Of a DNA stretch of 64,000 nt, positions 22,803 to 32,655 are shown in pieces. Below the pieces are notes generated by a model. It was not told where the DNA came from. It made no database searches and worked only from the letters and a program-made list of their open reading frames with translations. The stretch is from positions 18,279,666 through 18,343,665 of the forward strand of contig NC_089867.1 of the NCBI RefSeq assembly GCF_036373705.1, given 5' to 3'. Positions within the stretch are counted from its first letter, which is position 1; each line of letters starts with the position of its first letter. The position numbers were made by a program, and so were the translations under genes. This DNA is from Amia ocellicauda. Its lineage: Eukaryota > Chordata > Actinopteri > Amiiformes > Amiidae.

Positions 22803-24406
22803 GCCAGACCTCTTGGTGGAGCTCCAGTCCTCATGGAACCACCCGGTATCGAACCCCACCCAGGACACAGGGAGCGTGTGAGGCAGGTTTTGTCAGACTT
22901 CCCGCAGGTCATCTCCACCGTTGCAGAATTAGTCTCTCTGCCCCCCTGTCTGCGGACCTGTCCTGGCCCAACAAGCAGTGCCGGTTTACTGAGACCCTGC
23001 TCTGGATGGCCTACGAGGCTGGAGGCGAAGTAGCCCACCTAAAGCAACACATACAGCCTGCTGGCCTTCTATGTGGCCCAGGTAGCTGAAGCCCAGGATG
23101 CAGACTCTGTGATGCCAGAGGCCCCGCTTTCTTTTGAAGAGATAGGGGTGGCGTTGACGTGTTGGTCACCGTAATCTGCCATGGTGCGCGTGCCATGGTG
23201 TCGACTCACCGCTAGTTGTAGTTTTCGCAGGCGAGTAGAGTGCTGGATTCGGATAAGACCTGTCTGATGGATGCACCCAAACCTTCCAGAGAGAGTACAG
23301 TCACGGCATCTGGTTGAGGCCTATGTTGTCACAGGAGTGTTCGTGTGTTGCCCTGCTACCCTGTTGTATACAGTTCACTGAGCCCTTGTATTAAGCAGAG
23401 GGCATGGAGTTGGTCTCCCCTTGCCCCGCATTGTGAATACGTCTTGGCTACATCACACTAGAGCTTGCCGTTGCCCGCTCCTTGCTGTGCTGGTCAAGCC
23501 GGAGGGGGCTTCTCCTGTGATAAGCGAGGGTGTGTGATCTGGTTTCCTGTTGCCCCGCTCCTTTATTTAGCCTTGTTGACACAGTTGAGTTTGCCGTCAC
23601 TCCATTTCTAGCTGTACTAGTTGAGCAGGATGTGGGTGCTAATGTTTAAGTGGAAGGCACAAGTGCTGTCTCTTCTTGCCCAGCTTTGTATTCTATTGCA
23701 CAGTAGAGCTGCTATCACCCCACCCCTAGCTGTGCTAGTTGGCAGAAGGCGAGTGCTCCTGTGTCCAGCAGAGGGGTACATGAGTGGCTCTCCTGTTGCC
23801 CCACGCTCTGCATATGGTCTTAAGTTATTGTTGAAGGTGAGGCTAGAGGTGCTACTTGCCCCTCCCCTCTCTGCATTACTGTTCCCAGTAAAGCATCACT
23901 GAGGTCCTTGCTTCTGGGAGGCCTGGATACGGTCCCAAGGGCCACCATTTTATCTGGGGGATCGACGCGTTGCCTCACATGTGACAGCACTGTTTCCTTT
24001 ACAGACCAACCCAGGCCCTGGCCCTGAGCGAGACCACCTGATGGTCTGTCAGACTTGTAGTAGCCACTATTCAGTCGGCGAGAGCTCCCTCTATGAGGTC
24101 ATAGTACTCCTACCGCTGACAAACATTCCAGACTTGGTGTCACAACAGGGGTCATGACCCAGTCACCTCCCATATCAGGGCTATTTTACGATATTTGCAA
24201 GAGCTTCTGGACCAGGGTTAGTCCCCGTTCACGCTCAAAGTGTACGATGTGGCCATCTCCGCCACTGCAATCAACTGACCGCAAGCAAGTGTCGCTGAAG
24301 ACCACGTTTCTGCTGAGGATCACATCTGCCAAACATGTGAGTGAGTTACATGCCTCTGAGGGTTACACTCTGGTTCAACACTGCGTTCTTTCCAAAAGTT
24401 CTGTGT
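22803..24406 (+). mobile_element. DIRS-like tyrosine-recombinase retrotransposon fragment, left half
   Basis: Gag-like coding at about 22812-23090 can be read over two frames: LQSSWNHP, LSDFPQVISTVAELVSLPP, then QCRFTETLLWMAYEAGGEV, resembling fish DIRS Gag. The tyrosine recombinase region follows at 24175-24400: LRYLQELLDQG, stop, SPFTLKVYDVAISATAIN, then LKTTFLLRITSAKHVSELHA. In active DIRS recombinases the SAK is followed by the catalytic Arg, which is His here. No reverse transcriptase or RNase H was recognised between them, so the central part is deleted. Surrounding DNA is AT-rich while this block is GC-rich. Confidence 0.7.
23348..23930 (+). repeat. Degenerate ~125-bp tandem repeats inside the DIRS-like arm
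   Basis: The motif TTGCCC(C/A)(G/A)C begins at 23421, 23550, 23676 and 23796, spaced 129, 126 and 120 bases, with TAGCTGTGCTAGTTG-like boxes at matching places in between. The same array appears inverted in the other arm at about 25040-25620. Confidence 0.7.
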
Positions 24407-24545
24407 TCTGTGTTCGGTGTCCACAATCCAGTGCGAGAGGCGCTGCTTTGAAAATGCCTGGCCCTGTGTCCTTAGTGCACTTCAAGTAGCGCCTGAAGGC
24501 CCGCAAAGGGCATAACAACGCTACACTCTGATTCACATGGAACAG
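24407..24545. other. Palindrome spacer
   Basis: This 139-bp unpaired centre sits between the two inverted DIRS-like halves. It continues the + strand reading of the left half for about 25 codons to a stop at 24487-24489. Confidence 0.7.
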
Positions 24546-25632
24546 ACACAGAACTTTTGGAAAGAACGCAGTGTTAAATCAGAGTGTAACCCTCAGAGGC
24601 ATGTAACTCACTCACATGTTTGGCAGACGTGATCACCAGCAGAAACGTGGTCTTCAGCGACACTTGCTTGAGGTCAGTTGATTGCAGTGGCGGAGATGGC
24701 CACCTCGTACACTTTGAGCGTGAACGGGGACTAACCCTGGTCCAGCAGCTCTTGCAAATATCGTAAAATAGCCCTGATATGGGAGGTGACTGGGTCATGA
24801 CCCCTGTCGTGACACCAAGTCTGGAAAGTTTTTTCAGCGGTAGGAGTACTATGACCTCATAGAGGGAGCTCTCGCCGACTGAATAGTGGCTACTACAAGT
24901 CTGACAGACCATCAGGTGGTCTCGCTCAGGGCCAGGGCCTGGGTTAGTCTGTAAAGGAAACAGTGCTGTCACACGTGAGGCAACGCGTCGATCCCCCAGA
25001 TAAAATGGTGGCCCTTGGGACCGTATCCAGGCCTCCCAGAAGCAAGGACATCAGTGATGCTTTACTGGGAACAGTAATGCAGAGAGGGGAGGGGCAAGTA
25101 GCACCTCTAGCCTCACCTTCAACAATAACTTAAGACCATATGCAGAGCGTGGGGCAACAGGCAACAGGCAAGCTCATGTACCCCTCTGCTGGACACAGGA
25201 GCACTCGCCTTCTGCCAACTAGCACAGCTAGGGGTGGGGTGATAGCAGCTCTACTGTGCAATAGAATACAAAGCGGGGCAAGAAGAGACAGCACTTGTGC
25301 CTTCCACTTAAACATTAGCACCCACCTCCTGCTCAACTAGTACAGCTAGGAACGGAGTGACGGCAAACTCAACTGTGTCAACAAGGCTAAATAAAGGAGC
25401 GGGGCAACAGGAAACCAGATCACACACCCTCACTTATCACAGGAGAAGCCCCCTCCGGCTTAACCAGCACAGCAAGGAGCGGGCAACGGCAAGCTCTAGT
25501 GTGATGTAGCCAAGACGTATTCACAATGCGGGCCAAGGGCAGACCAAATCCATGCCCTCTGCTTAATACAAGGGCTCAGTGAACTGTATACAACAGGGTA
25601 GCAGGGCAACACACAAACACTCCTGTGACATT
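24546..25632 (-). mobile_element. DIRS-like fragment, right half, inner part
   Basis: Reverse complement of 23327-24406. On the minus strand it encodes the same recombinase segment with the same two defects as the left half: a TAG in DQG*SP and His instead of the catalytic Arg after SAK. It ends where the Tc1 derivative begins. Confidence 0.75.
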
Positions 25633-25635
25633 ATA

Positions 25636-26533
25636 CACAATCAGCCATAACACTATGACCACTGACAGGTGAAGTGAATAACACTGATAATCTCGTCATC
25701 ATGGCACCTGTCAGTGGGTGAGATATATTAGGCAGCAAGTGAACATTTTGTCCTCAAAGTTGATGTGTTAGAAGCAGGAAAAATGGGCAAGCGTAAGGAT
25801 CTGAGCGACTTTGACAAGGGCCAAATTGTGATGCTAGACGACTGGGTCAGAGCATCTCCAAAACTGCAGCTCTTGTGGGGTGTTCCTGGTCTGCAGTGGT
25901 CAGTACTTATCAAAAGTGGTCCAAGGAAGGAAAAGTGGTGAACCGGCGACAGGGTCATGGGCGGCCAAGGCTCATTGATGTACGTGGGGAGCGAAGGCTG
26001 GTCCATGTGGTCCAATCCAACAGACGAGCTACTGTAGCTCAAATTGCTGAAAAAGTTAATGCTGGTTCTGATAGAAAGGTGTCAGAACACACAGTGCATC
26101 GCAGTTTGTTGCGTATGGGGCTGCGTAGCCACAGACCAGTCAGGGTGTCCATGCTGACCCCTGTCCACTGCCGAAAGCGCCTACAATGGGCACGTGAGCA
26201 TCAGAACTGGACCACGGAGCAATGGAAGAAGGTGGCCTGGTCTGATGAATCACGAGTTCAAGGTGTTGACTTGGCCTCCAAATTCCCCAGATCTCAATCC
26301 AATCGAGCATCTGTGGGATGTGCTGGACAAACAAGTCCGATCCATGGAGGCCCCACCTCGCAACTTACAGGACTTAAAGGATCTGCTGCTAACGTCTTGG
26401 TGCAAGATACCACAGCACACCTTCAGAGGTCTAGTGGAGTCCATGCCTCGACGGGTCAGGGCTGTTTTGGCGGCAGAAGGGAGACCTACACAATATTAGG
26501 CAGGTGGTCATAATGTTATGGCTGATCGGTATA
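25636..26533 (+). mobile_element. Internally deleted Tc1 transposon
   Basis: The ends are inverted repeats: ATCAGCCATAACACTATGAC at the left and a reverse-complement partner ATCAGCCATAACATTATGAC at the right. The left edge is within a few bases of 25636. Between them is a broken transposase. It begins MGKRKDLSDFDKGQIVM at 25781 and loses one base near 25831. The helix-turn-helix half then continues (ARRLGQSISKTAALVGCSWS to QWKKVAWSDESR). A deletion at about 26253 joins the first catalytic Asp region directly to [20 protein letters not shown], so the glycine-rich box and second Asp are missing. It cannot make active transposase. Confidence 0.85.
25781..26499 (+). pseudogene. Tc1 transposase pseudogene
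   Basis: Remains of a Tc1/mariner transposase from ATG at 25781 to TAG at 26497-26499. A one-base deletion near 25831 and an internal deletion at about 26253 break the frame; the C-terminus RRVRAVLAAEGRPTQY is kept. The family differs from those at 14856 and 54253 by its ends and protein. Confidence 0.85.
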
Positions 26534-26628
26534 CGTACATTCAGTGGGCTACAGTGGGCTGGGGGGGTGGTTGCTGCCTGAGAGCTTGCCTTCTCACTCC
26601 TGTGGTCTGCCTGTGTAACAGGGCTCAT

Positions 26629-26778
26629 ACTGTGCTGGAGCCACTGCAGTGCGGAGCGCTCGGAGGGGCACTGGTGGTGCACAGTTCGAATCCCAGGCGG
26701 GGAGCTCCGACCTGCAACAGTTACAATGGTGCTGTGACCCAGATAATCAGTCACTGGGAGGAGTTCAGAGGGGGAGAG
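26629..26778 (+). mobile_element. SINE-like insertion with 15-bp direct repeats
   Basis: The 15 bases TGTAACAGGGCTCAT occur at 26614-26628 and again at 26779-26793. The 150 bases between them hold a tRNA promoter-like B box (GTTCGAATCCC at about 26685) and an upstream A-box-like GCAGTGCGGAGCGCTCGGAG. A diverged second copy lies at about 26899-27010 (GGTTTGAATCCTGGGCGGGG). A tRNA-derived SINE fits, but no tail was seen and the family is unknown to me. Confidence 0.4.
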
Positions 26779-26898
26779 TGTAACAGGGCTCATTTGGGTT
26801 ATAATGAGCACGTTACAAAGTGACGTAACCCCTCAGTAAAAGTAGTACAGTGTTGAGCTTCCTGCGGTGGGAGACCCGGTGATTTGGCATAGAGGGCT

Positions 26899-27010
26899 TA
26901 ACACTGTACTGCGCTGGAGCTGCTGCGATGCGGAGTGCTCGTAGGGGTGCCGGTGGTGTGCGGTTTGAATCCTGGGCGGGGAGCTCCGACCTGCATCGGC
27001 TACACCTGCG
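26899..27010 (+). repeat. Second copy of the SINE-like sequence
   Basis: Related along its length to 26629-26740 (CTGGAGC, GCTGCGATGCGGAGTGCTCG, GGGGAGCTCCGACCTGCA). No flanking duplication was found. Confidence 0.4.
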
Positions 27011-27116
27011 GGGCTGAGCTTAGGGCTCAGTGTGAGGGTAGACCTAGACCAGATGCTGTGACTTCTCTCTCTCCTGGAGGGAGTGAGCATTTAATACACA
27101 ATGGGCCGAACGTAAT

Positions 27117-27843
27117 TCCGGGGACAATGGGCGCGTCCATCAGATGGGTCTTATCCGCATCTGGCACTCTCCTCACCTGTGACAACTACAGCTGGTGGTG
27201 AGTTGCCACCATGGCACGCTCACCATGGCGGATTACGGTGACCAACAAGTCAGCCACTGCCGCTATCTCTCTGATAGGCAGTGGGACCTCTGGCGTCGCA
27301 GCGTCTGCATCCTGGGAGGTGTTGAGGAGGTGAGTCGTTTGGGCTCCTGCCTTCAGAGCAGGGTCTTTTGGGACAGGATAGGTCGTGGGGCTCTGCAGAC
27401 GGGGGGGGCAGAGAGACTAACACTGCAATGGTGGAGCTGACCTGCGGGAAGTCTGACAAAAGCTGCCTAACTCGCTTCCTGTATCCTGGCGGAGACCGAT
27501 GCCTGTGGTTCCAGGAGGACTGGAGGGCCCAGGTGGGCCATTGTGACCGCTGGGGGGTGGGGGGGGTCTTCATTGAGCCATGAGATCTGAAGAGATAGAA
27601 CGGCATACTGAATGACCTCCCAGACCTCCATCTGACATCCCATAGGTGAAGGGGGAGTGTCCTCAGTTGGCAGAGGTGGGGGAAGTGTGGTCACGTCCCT
27701 CACCGTCAGGTCTGCTTCCAGCTACGAGTCCGCGTGTGGACTGAGTGAGAGCCGGTCCTCCTCCCAGGGCGCCTGCTGATTGCCCCTGTCCAGTGATTGT
27801 GCAGAGAGGCTCCCCTTGGATCCAGCAGTGAGGCATGCACAGG
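27117..27843 (-). mobile_element. DIRS-like fragment, right half, outer (Gag) part
   Basis: The part 27117-27530 is the reverse complement of 22812-23281 and encodes on the minus strand LLSDFPQVSSTIAVLVSLPP and ALQSSWNHRHRSPPGYRKR, resembling DIRS Gag. The stretch to 27843 continues with a Gag-like N-terminal reading (for example MEVWEVIQYAVLSLQISWL) that the left half lacks. Homology to unit 1 (position 7670) resumes at about 27843, marking the outer edge. Confidence 0.65.
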
Positions 27844-28661
27844 CGAAGGGTATTAAATAAACACATGTTCCAGAACACAATGGATTTGGATACCTTATCA
27901 TTTATTGGTTTTCTAAATGTTTGATTGTACTGAAATAAGGGTGGTGGTCATTTTTAACACAGAATTTGTCTAGGAGAGCTGTACAGTGAGGAATTGTGCT
28001 GTGCAGAACAATTTTCTTATGTTCTGAAAGTTTGCTTAGAGTTCCAGCAATGTAAAAATAAAACCGGCTTGCTTAACATTGTTATTGGAGACAGAAAAAG
28101 ATTAATGTTCTTGAAATCCTCATTTCTTTTGCCAGCTGGAAAGTCACATTCTGCCTGGGCAGGAAAATGTTTTTAGATGTCATTCAAACTCAAGCAAGAA
28201 GAGAAGCACCTTTGTCCATTGGCTTACTATGAAATGTGCTTGATATTGAGTATAAATCTGTAAAACAAATTGATATGTTGATAGAAAGCATCTTACTAGT
28301 GGAGGTGAGGGCTGTCACCAGATCATTGATCATGGCTATTATTAAGAAGAAGCTATTATTATTATTAATTAAGAAGGTTTCCTTTGTTGGGGGTGTGGTT
28401 AAGTATTAGTGAAACCCATGATCTATAATGTCATCTGTAATACCAGAGAAGAGCCTGGACTGAATAAATGCACAGCAATGTAACATCCTGTTCTACTGGA
28501 GTTTTGTTATATAGGCTAGATGATTAATTTCTTCACATTAAAGAACAATGCAAACCAAGCACGTGTTCATTATGCAGCTGCACCAGCTTTCATTCTTGCA
28601 GATGAGCACACAGAATGCAATAATGCAGTACTCCCTGTATGTTTCTGAAAAACCCGTCTCC
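27844..28661. other. Duplicated intergenic DNA plus unmatched stretch
   Basis: 27844-28445 matches 7670-8330 of unit 1. The next about 215 bases up to the LTR have no match in unit 1. No gene was seen. Confidence 0.5.
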
Positions 28662-29028
28662 TGTACGTGATCTTTTCCAAGGCTGCTGCTGATGCTCGCT
28701 AATTAGCTGATCATGTGCTGCAGCTGCGGGCAATGAGCACCGTGGTGACTGTGACGTCAGCGGCAGCTATGCTCCGTCTATTTAATCTCGCTCCCTCCCT
28801 GGGGGGAGAGAGCTAACCCCAGAGAAAGAGGACTGACGGCCTCATCTCCTGACTGCTCAGAGCTTCCCTTTTGTTGTGGATGTTTTGTTGTGTGCTCATT
28901 TTACCTTTTTCCCCTTTTCGTGTTTTTTTGTTTTGTTTTTGTTTTTGTCAAGCCTGAACCCTAATAAAGCCCGGACACTACCGGAACTCGAGACTCTGTC
29001 TCTCACAATTGTTTATGTCTGGCATTCA
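28662..29028 (+). repeat. 5' LTR
   Basis: Matches the 3' LTR over CAGCTGCGGGCAATGAGCAC, TTGTTGTGTGCTCATTT, the T-rich tract, CAAGCCTGAACCCTAATAAA (with a poly(A) signal at about 28962) and GGAACTCGAGACTCTGTCTC. It ends TTCA at 29028. It contains about 80 bases (28768-28850, including a possible TATTTAA promoter box) that the 3' LTR lacks. The start is approximate. Confidence 0.75.
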
Positions 29029-29101
29029 TGTTTGGTGGCCGTGGGAAAGCTCCGTGGCTGACTTACCCTGATGTCCCTACCTTGTGCGTGAAAGGACAGT
29101 G

Positions 29102-29800
29102 ATGGAGGCGTCCGTGGTGGAGCAGTTGCTGGCCGCAGTGGTGAGGCTGCAGGCGCAGCAGCAACAGACAATGGAGACGCTGGTCCAACAACTCCAAGTA
29201 CCAGCTCCTGGGCCTAACCCTGCTGTGGCCGCAGTGAACCCGGCTTGGGCAGGTCTGCGGATTCCAAAGATGGGACCGGGGGACGACCCAGAAGCTTTCC
29301 TTAACATCTTTGAGCGTACCGCCAGGTGTTGTGGATGGCCGGAGTCAGAGGGGGCGGTACGCCTGGCCCCTGTTGACCGGGGAGGTGCAGTCTGTAGCCC
29401 GAGTGCTCCGTCCAGAGGACGCACCGGACTACAAAAGACTGAGGGACAGTGTCCTGGACTGGGTCATCCTGACGACGGATGGGCAGCGCCAGAAGCTCAG
29501 AAGCCTTCGGTTCGAACCCGGCTCCTGGCCCCGGGCCTTCGCGCAACAGCTGCAGGATGCCTGTCACCGCTGGCTCAAGCCAGACAAGCACTCCGCCATG
29601 GAGTTTGCAGAATTGGTGGCCCTGGAGCAGTTCATCTGCCGTTTCCCACGTCCCTCCGCAGAGTTGGTGAAGGCCCTCCAACCCAAAGACCTGGAGGAGG
29701 CCACCAGGCTCGCGGAGAACCACCTCACTGCGCGGGACGATGCCACCTTCCGACGCCTGGAACGTGGGGCTCACCCCTCATTTGCCATTCCCAGTAGTCC
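29102..29800 (+). pseudogene. gag with SCAN-like region (frameshifted)
   Basis: Starts MEASVVEQLLAAVVRLQAQQ (coiled-coil-like and Gln-rich), then IPKMGPGDDPEAFLNIFERT, typical of Gag N-termini. Near 29330 the reading shifts by one frame and continues with LRSLRFEPGSWPRAFAQQLQ, DACHRWLKPDKHSAMEFAEL and VALEQFICRFP, then LEEATRLAENHL. This resembles the SCAN domain (about 29518-29730), a dimerisation module thought to descend from Gmr1-type Gag. No CCHC zinc knuckle was seen. Confidence 0.75.
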
Positions 29801-29939
29801 TAGGGCGGGATTTCTGTCCAATATTAAAGATCCTAGGCTCTCGTTGTCCGATTTGGCTGGGGCACAATTGGGACATGGCTCTGGGGGCTGTTCACCCTTA
29901 GTGGCTGCAGGCGATGAGCGGGGCGGGGAGAGTTCTGGG

Positions 29940-30780
29940 ACTTGCCAGCTCTCTTCTTCTTCCACCAGGAGGGCTGATACCTCTGGCGCAGCCCCGGATC
30001 CCGCCTTCTCCCGGGTTTCCGATTTTGCTCTGGACCAGTCACGGGATGATGTCCTGGGACGTTTAAAAGACCAGGTCACAGTTGTTGACAGTCACATAGT
30101 GAATGCACAGAGGGCGCGGTCGTATCCCCTGTTTCATATAGAAAAATACTTACTGTATAGAGTAACCAAAAATCGTGGGGGGGACCCGATCACGAAACAA
30201 TTGCTGGTACCACATTTGCACAGGCGCTTTGTGTTTCTCTCTGCACACAAAGTACCTATGGCGGGTCACCTGGGTCGTGACAAGACCTTTAGCCAGATAA
30301 TGGACCGATTCTTCTGGACAGGCATCAAAAAGGAAGTAGAAAGGTGGTGTGCTGCCTGTCTGGAGTGCCAAAAGACCAATGCTAGTGCAGTACCAAGAGC
30401 CCTGCTGGTACTGCTACCTCTCATGGAAATACCATTTGAGTGCATTGGGATGGATTTGATCGGTTCGTTAGAGAAAAGCTCCACAGGGTATCTATTTGTG
30501 CTGGTTGTAGTAGATTATGCCACTCGGTACCCTCTACGGACAATGTCGGCCACTACGATCGCCAAGGAACTGTTTAAGGTCTTCACTAGGGTGGGGATCC
30601 CAAAGGAAATCCTGACAGATCAGGGCACTCCCTTCATGTCACGCGTATTGTGAGACCTCTGTAGGCTGTTGGGGATCAAATCCATCAGGACCTCAATTTA
30701 TCATCCCCAAACCGAAGGCCTAGTGGAGCGCTTTAATAAAACGCTTAAAAACATGATCTGTAAGTTTGTGAGCACATGCT
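29940..30780 (+). pseudogene. Integrase (N-terminal and core), stop inside
   Basis: In the same frame as the SCAN-like part. The zinc-binding region has His at GHLGRDKTF and CAACLECQ. The catalytic core has Asp at about 30452 (CIGMDLIG) and 30618 (LTDQGTPF) and Glu at 30726 (EGLVERFNK), the last pair 35 residues apart as in a D,D-35-E integrase. A TGA at 30651-30653 interrupts the frame before the Glu. A protease would be expected between Gag and integrase but none is recognisable. Confidence 0.8.
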
Positions 30781-30994
30781 CAGAACTGGGATAAGTTATT
30801 GCCGCCCCTGCTGTTTCCTGTACGCGTGGTTCCCCAGGCATCCACCGGCTTCTCTTGATTCGAGCTGTTACACGGGAGGCAGCCAAGGGGAATCCTCGAT
30901 TTAATAAAGGAGGAATGGGAGGCTACCGCCACCTCCCGGACCTCTATGGTACAGCATGTCCAATCTCTTACAGGCCCAGGAGTGACAACAGCGC

Positions 30995-31840
30995 TTGTAC
31001 AACAGGGAAGCCCGATTACGATTGTTCACACCAGGGGACAAGGTATTACTCCCAACTTCAACCTCTAAGCTGCTGGCTAAGTGGCAGGGACCATTTGTGA
31101 TCACACGCCGCTTGGGGGAGGTTGATTATGAGGTGTGTCGCCTGGATCATCGGAGAGAAAAGCAGATATACCACCTCAACATGCTGAAGAAGTGGCAAGA
31201 GGAGGAAGCATTGTGTGCTCCTAGTTCCTCCCAAAATAAAGAGTCTGAACCCGCTGTCTCTGAGGTTCGCATTGATCCCAAATTAACAAACACCCAGAAA
31301 CAGCAGGTTCGCTCTTTATTGACCCGCTTCCAGCATGTCTTTTCTCATGGACCCGGGCTCACACCTCTCATTGAACACCATATTCACACAGCACTGGACA
31401 CCTGCGTGTGTGTAAAACCCTATCACACACCCTATTACAAAAAGCAGGCTGTTAATGCGGAAGTGCAAAAGATGTTGAAGCTGGGAGTCATTGAGAAGTC
31501 ACAGTTGGAGTGGTGTAGCCCTATAGTTTTAGTGTCAAAGCCTGACGGCAGCACTAGATTCTGCGTTGATTATAGGGAGCTTAATGCAGTGTCTAGGTTC
31601 GATGCCTATCCGATGCCCCGTGTGGACGAGTTGCTGGACCGGCTGGGCGCTGCTCACTTTTTTACGACACTGGACTTAACCAAGGGATACTGGCAGATCC
31701 CCCTCAGTCCAGCGTCCCAAGAGAAAACCGCTTTCTCCACTCCTCTGGGTTTGTACCAGTTCCGCACTATGCCTTTTGGGCTGCTAGGAGCCCCGGCCAC
31801 TTTCCAAAGGATGATGAACTGTGTAGTCCGGCCCCACTAA
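30995..31840 (+). pseudogene. Integrase C-terminus joined to reverse transcriptase
   Basis: An open frame of 281 codons. It begins with an integrase C-terminal segment (LFTPGDKVLLPTSTSKLLAK, WQGPFVITRRLGEVDYEV), then reverse transcriptase: KPDGSTRFCVDYRELNAVS, FFTTLDLTKGYWQIPL, LYQFRTMPFGLLGAPATFQR. The frame hits TAA at 31838-31840; six codons later the catalytic box reads YLDHVVIF (31856-31879), with His in place of the second Asp. Integrase directly upstream of reverse transcriptase in one frame shows the Gmr1-type order. Confidence 0.85.
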
Positions 31841-31967
31841 CAATATGCCTCTGCTTACCTGGATCATGTGGTGATTTTCAGGAGAGACTTGAATAGCCAC
31901 CTCGTCCACCTAGCAGCTGTGCTCTGGTCCCTTCAGCAGGCGGGGCTCACGGCGAACCCGGGCAAGT

Positions 31968-32560
31968 TTGGATGAGGGAAACCAAGTATCTGGGGTACCT
32001 CTTAGGGGGCGACAGGTACGGCCAGTCGTTGACAAGGTAACCGCTATCGCCTCCTGTCCACCTCCTAAGTCCAAAAAGGAAGTTTGGCAGTTTTTGGGGT
32101 TTGCCGGATATTATCACCGGTTTCTACCGGACTTTGCAACCCTGGCTTACCCCCTGACCGAACTGACACGAAAAGGTGCTCCAGATATGGTCCAGTGGAC
32201 AGAGCAGTGCCAGTGTGCTTTCCAGGCTATTAAGGACTGCCGCTGCCAAGCGGTTTTGAAATGTCCTGACTTCTCTCTTCCCTTTATCCTACAGACCGAC
32301 GCCACGGAAGTTGGAGTGGGCGCGGTCCTTTCCCAGAATTTTGGAGGTCAGGAACACCCGATCGTCTATCTAAGTAAAAAATACACCCCAGGAGCGTAAA
32401 TATAGCACCATTGAGAAGGAGTGTCTCGCCATAAAGTGGGATGTCAAGACGCTCTACTCATAGTATCACCCAGTGGTATCTCGCCCTGCAGGACTTCAAC
32501 TTCCGAGTTCATTACCACCCCAGTCCTCAACATCTCAATGCCAACTTCCTCTCACGTCCC
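31968..32560 (+). pseudogene. Reverse transcriptase tail and RNase H
   Basis: Reads VWQFLGFAGYYHRFLPDFAT and YPLTELTRKGAPDMVQW (connection region), then FILQTDATEVGVGAVLSQNF and HPIVYLSKKYTP of RNase H, followed by frame breaks at about 32396. Continuation fragments TIEKECLAIKW and RPAGLQLP are visible in other frames. Not functional. Confidence 0.8.
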
Positions 32561-32632
32561 TCTCCCTCCCTTTCCCTTGTCCCTTCCTCTTCTCTCTCTC
32601 TCTCTCTCGGCCCGCCTGTCGGGCGGTCCTTT

Positions 32633-32650
32633 TCTGGGGGGGGGGGGAGC
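32633..32650 (+). other. Polypurine tract
   Basis: A G-run ending in GAGC lies directly before the 3' LTR, where plus-strand priming would occur. Confidence 0.6.
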
Positions 32651-32655
32651 CATGC

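Larger units (their letters stand above)
22812..27530. repeat. Large imperfect inverted repeat (palindrome)
   Basis: The left arm 23327-24406 is the near reverse complement of 24546-25632, separated by a 139-bp spacer. Farther out, 22812-23281 is the reverse complement of about 27117-27530. The same protein segments appear on opposite strands, for example SAKHVSELHASEGYTL at 24328 (+) and 24600 (-). On the right side a Tc1 derivative and SINE-like DNA separate the two arm pieces; on the left side about 46 unmatched bases do. Confidence 0.9.

Noticed and set aside
23140..23200. Palindromic GCCATGGTGCGCGTGCCATGG as a regulatory or attachment site
   Set aside because: It is part of the DIRS-like repeat and is repeated in diverged form in the right half (around 27210-27230), so no separate role is supported.
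26660..26735. A true tRNA gene at the B-box-like GTTCGAATCCC
   Set aside because: No cloverleaf with paired acceptor and anticodon stems could be drawn; it was kept only as a SINE-like candidate.
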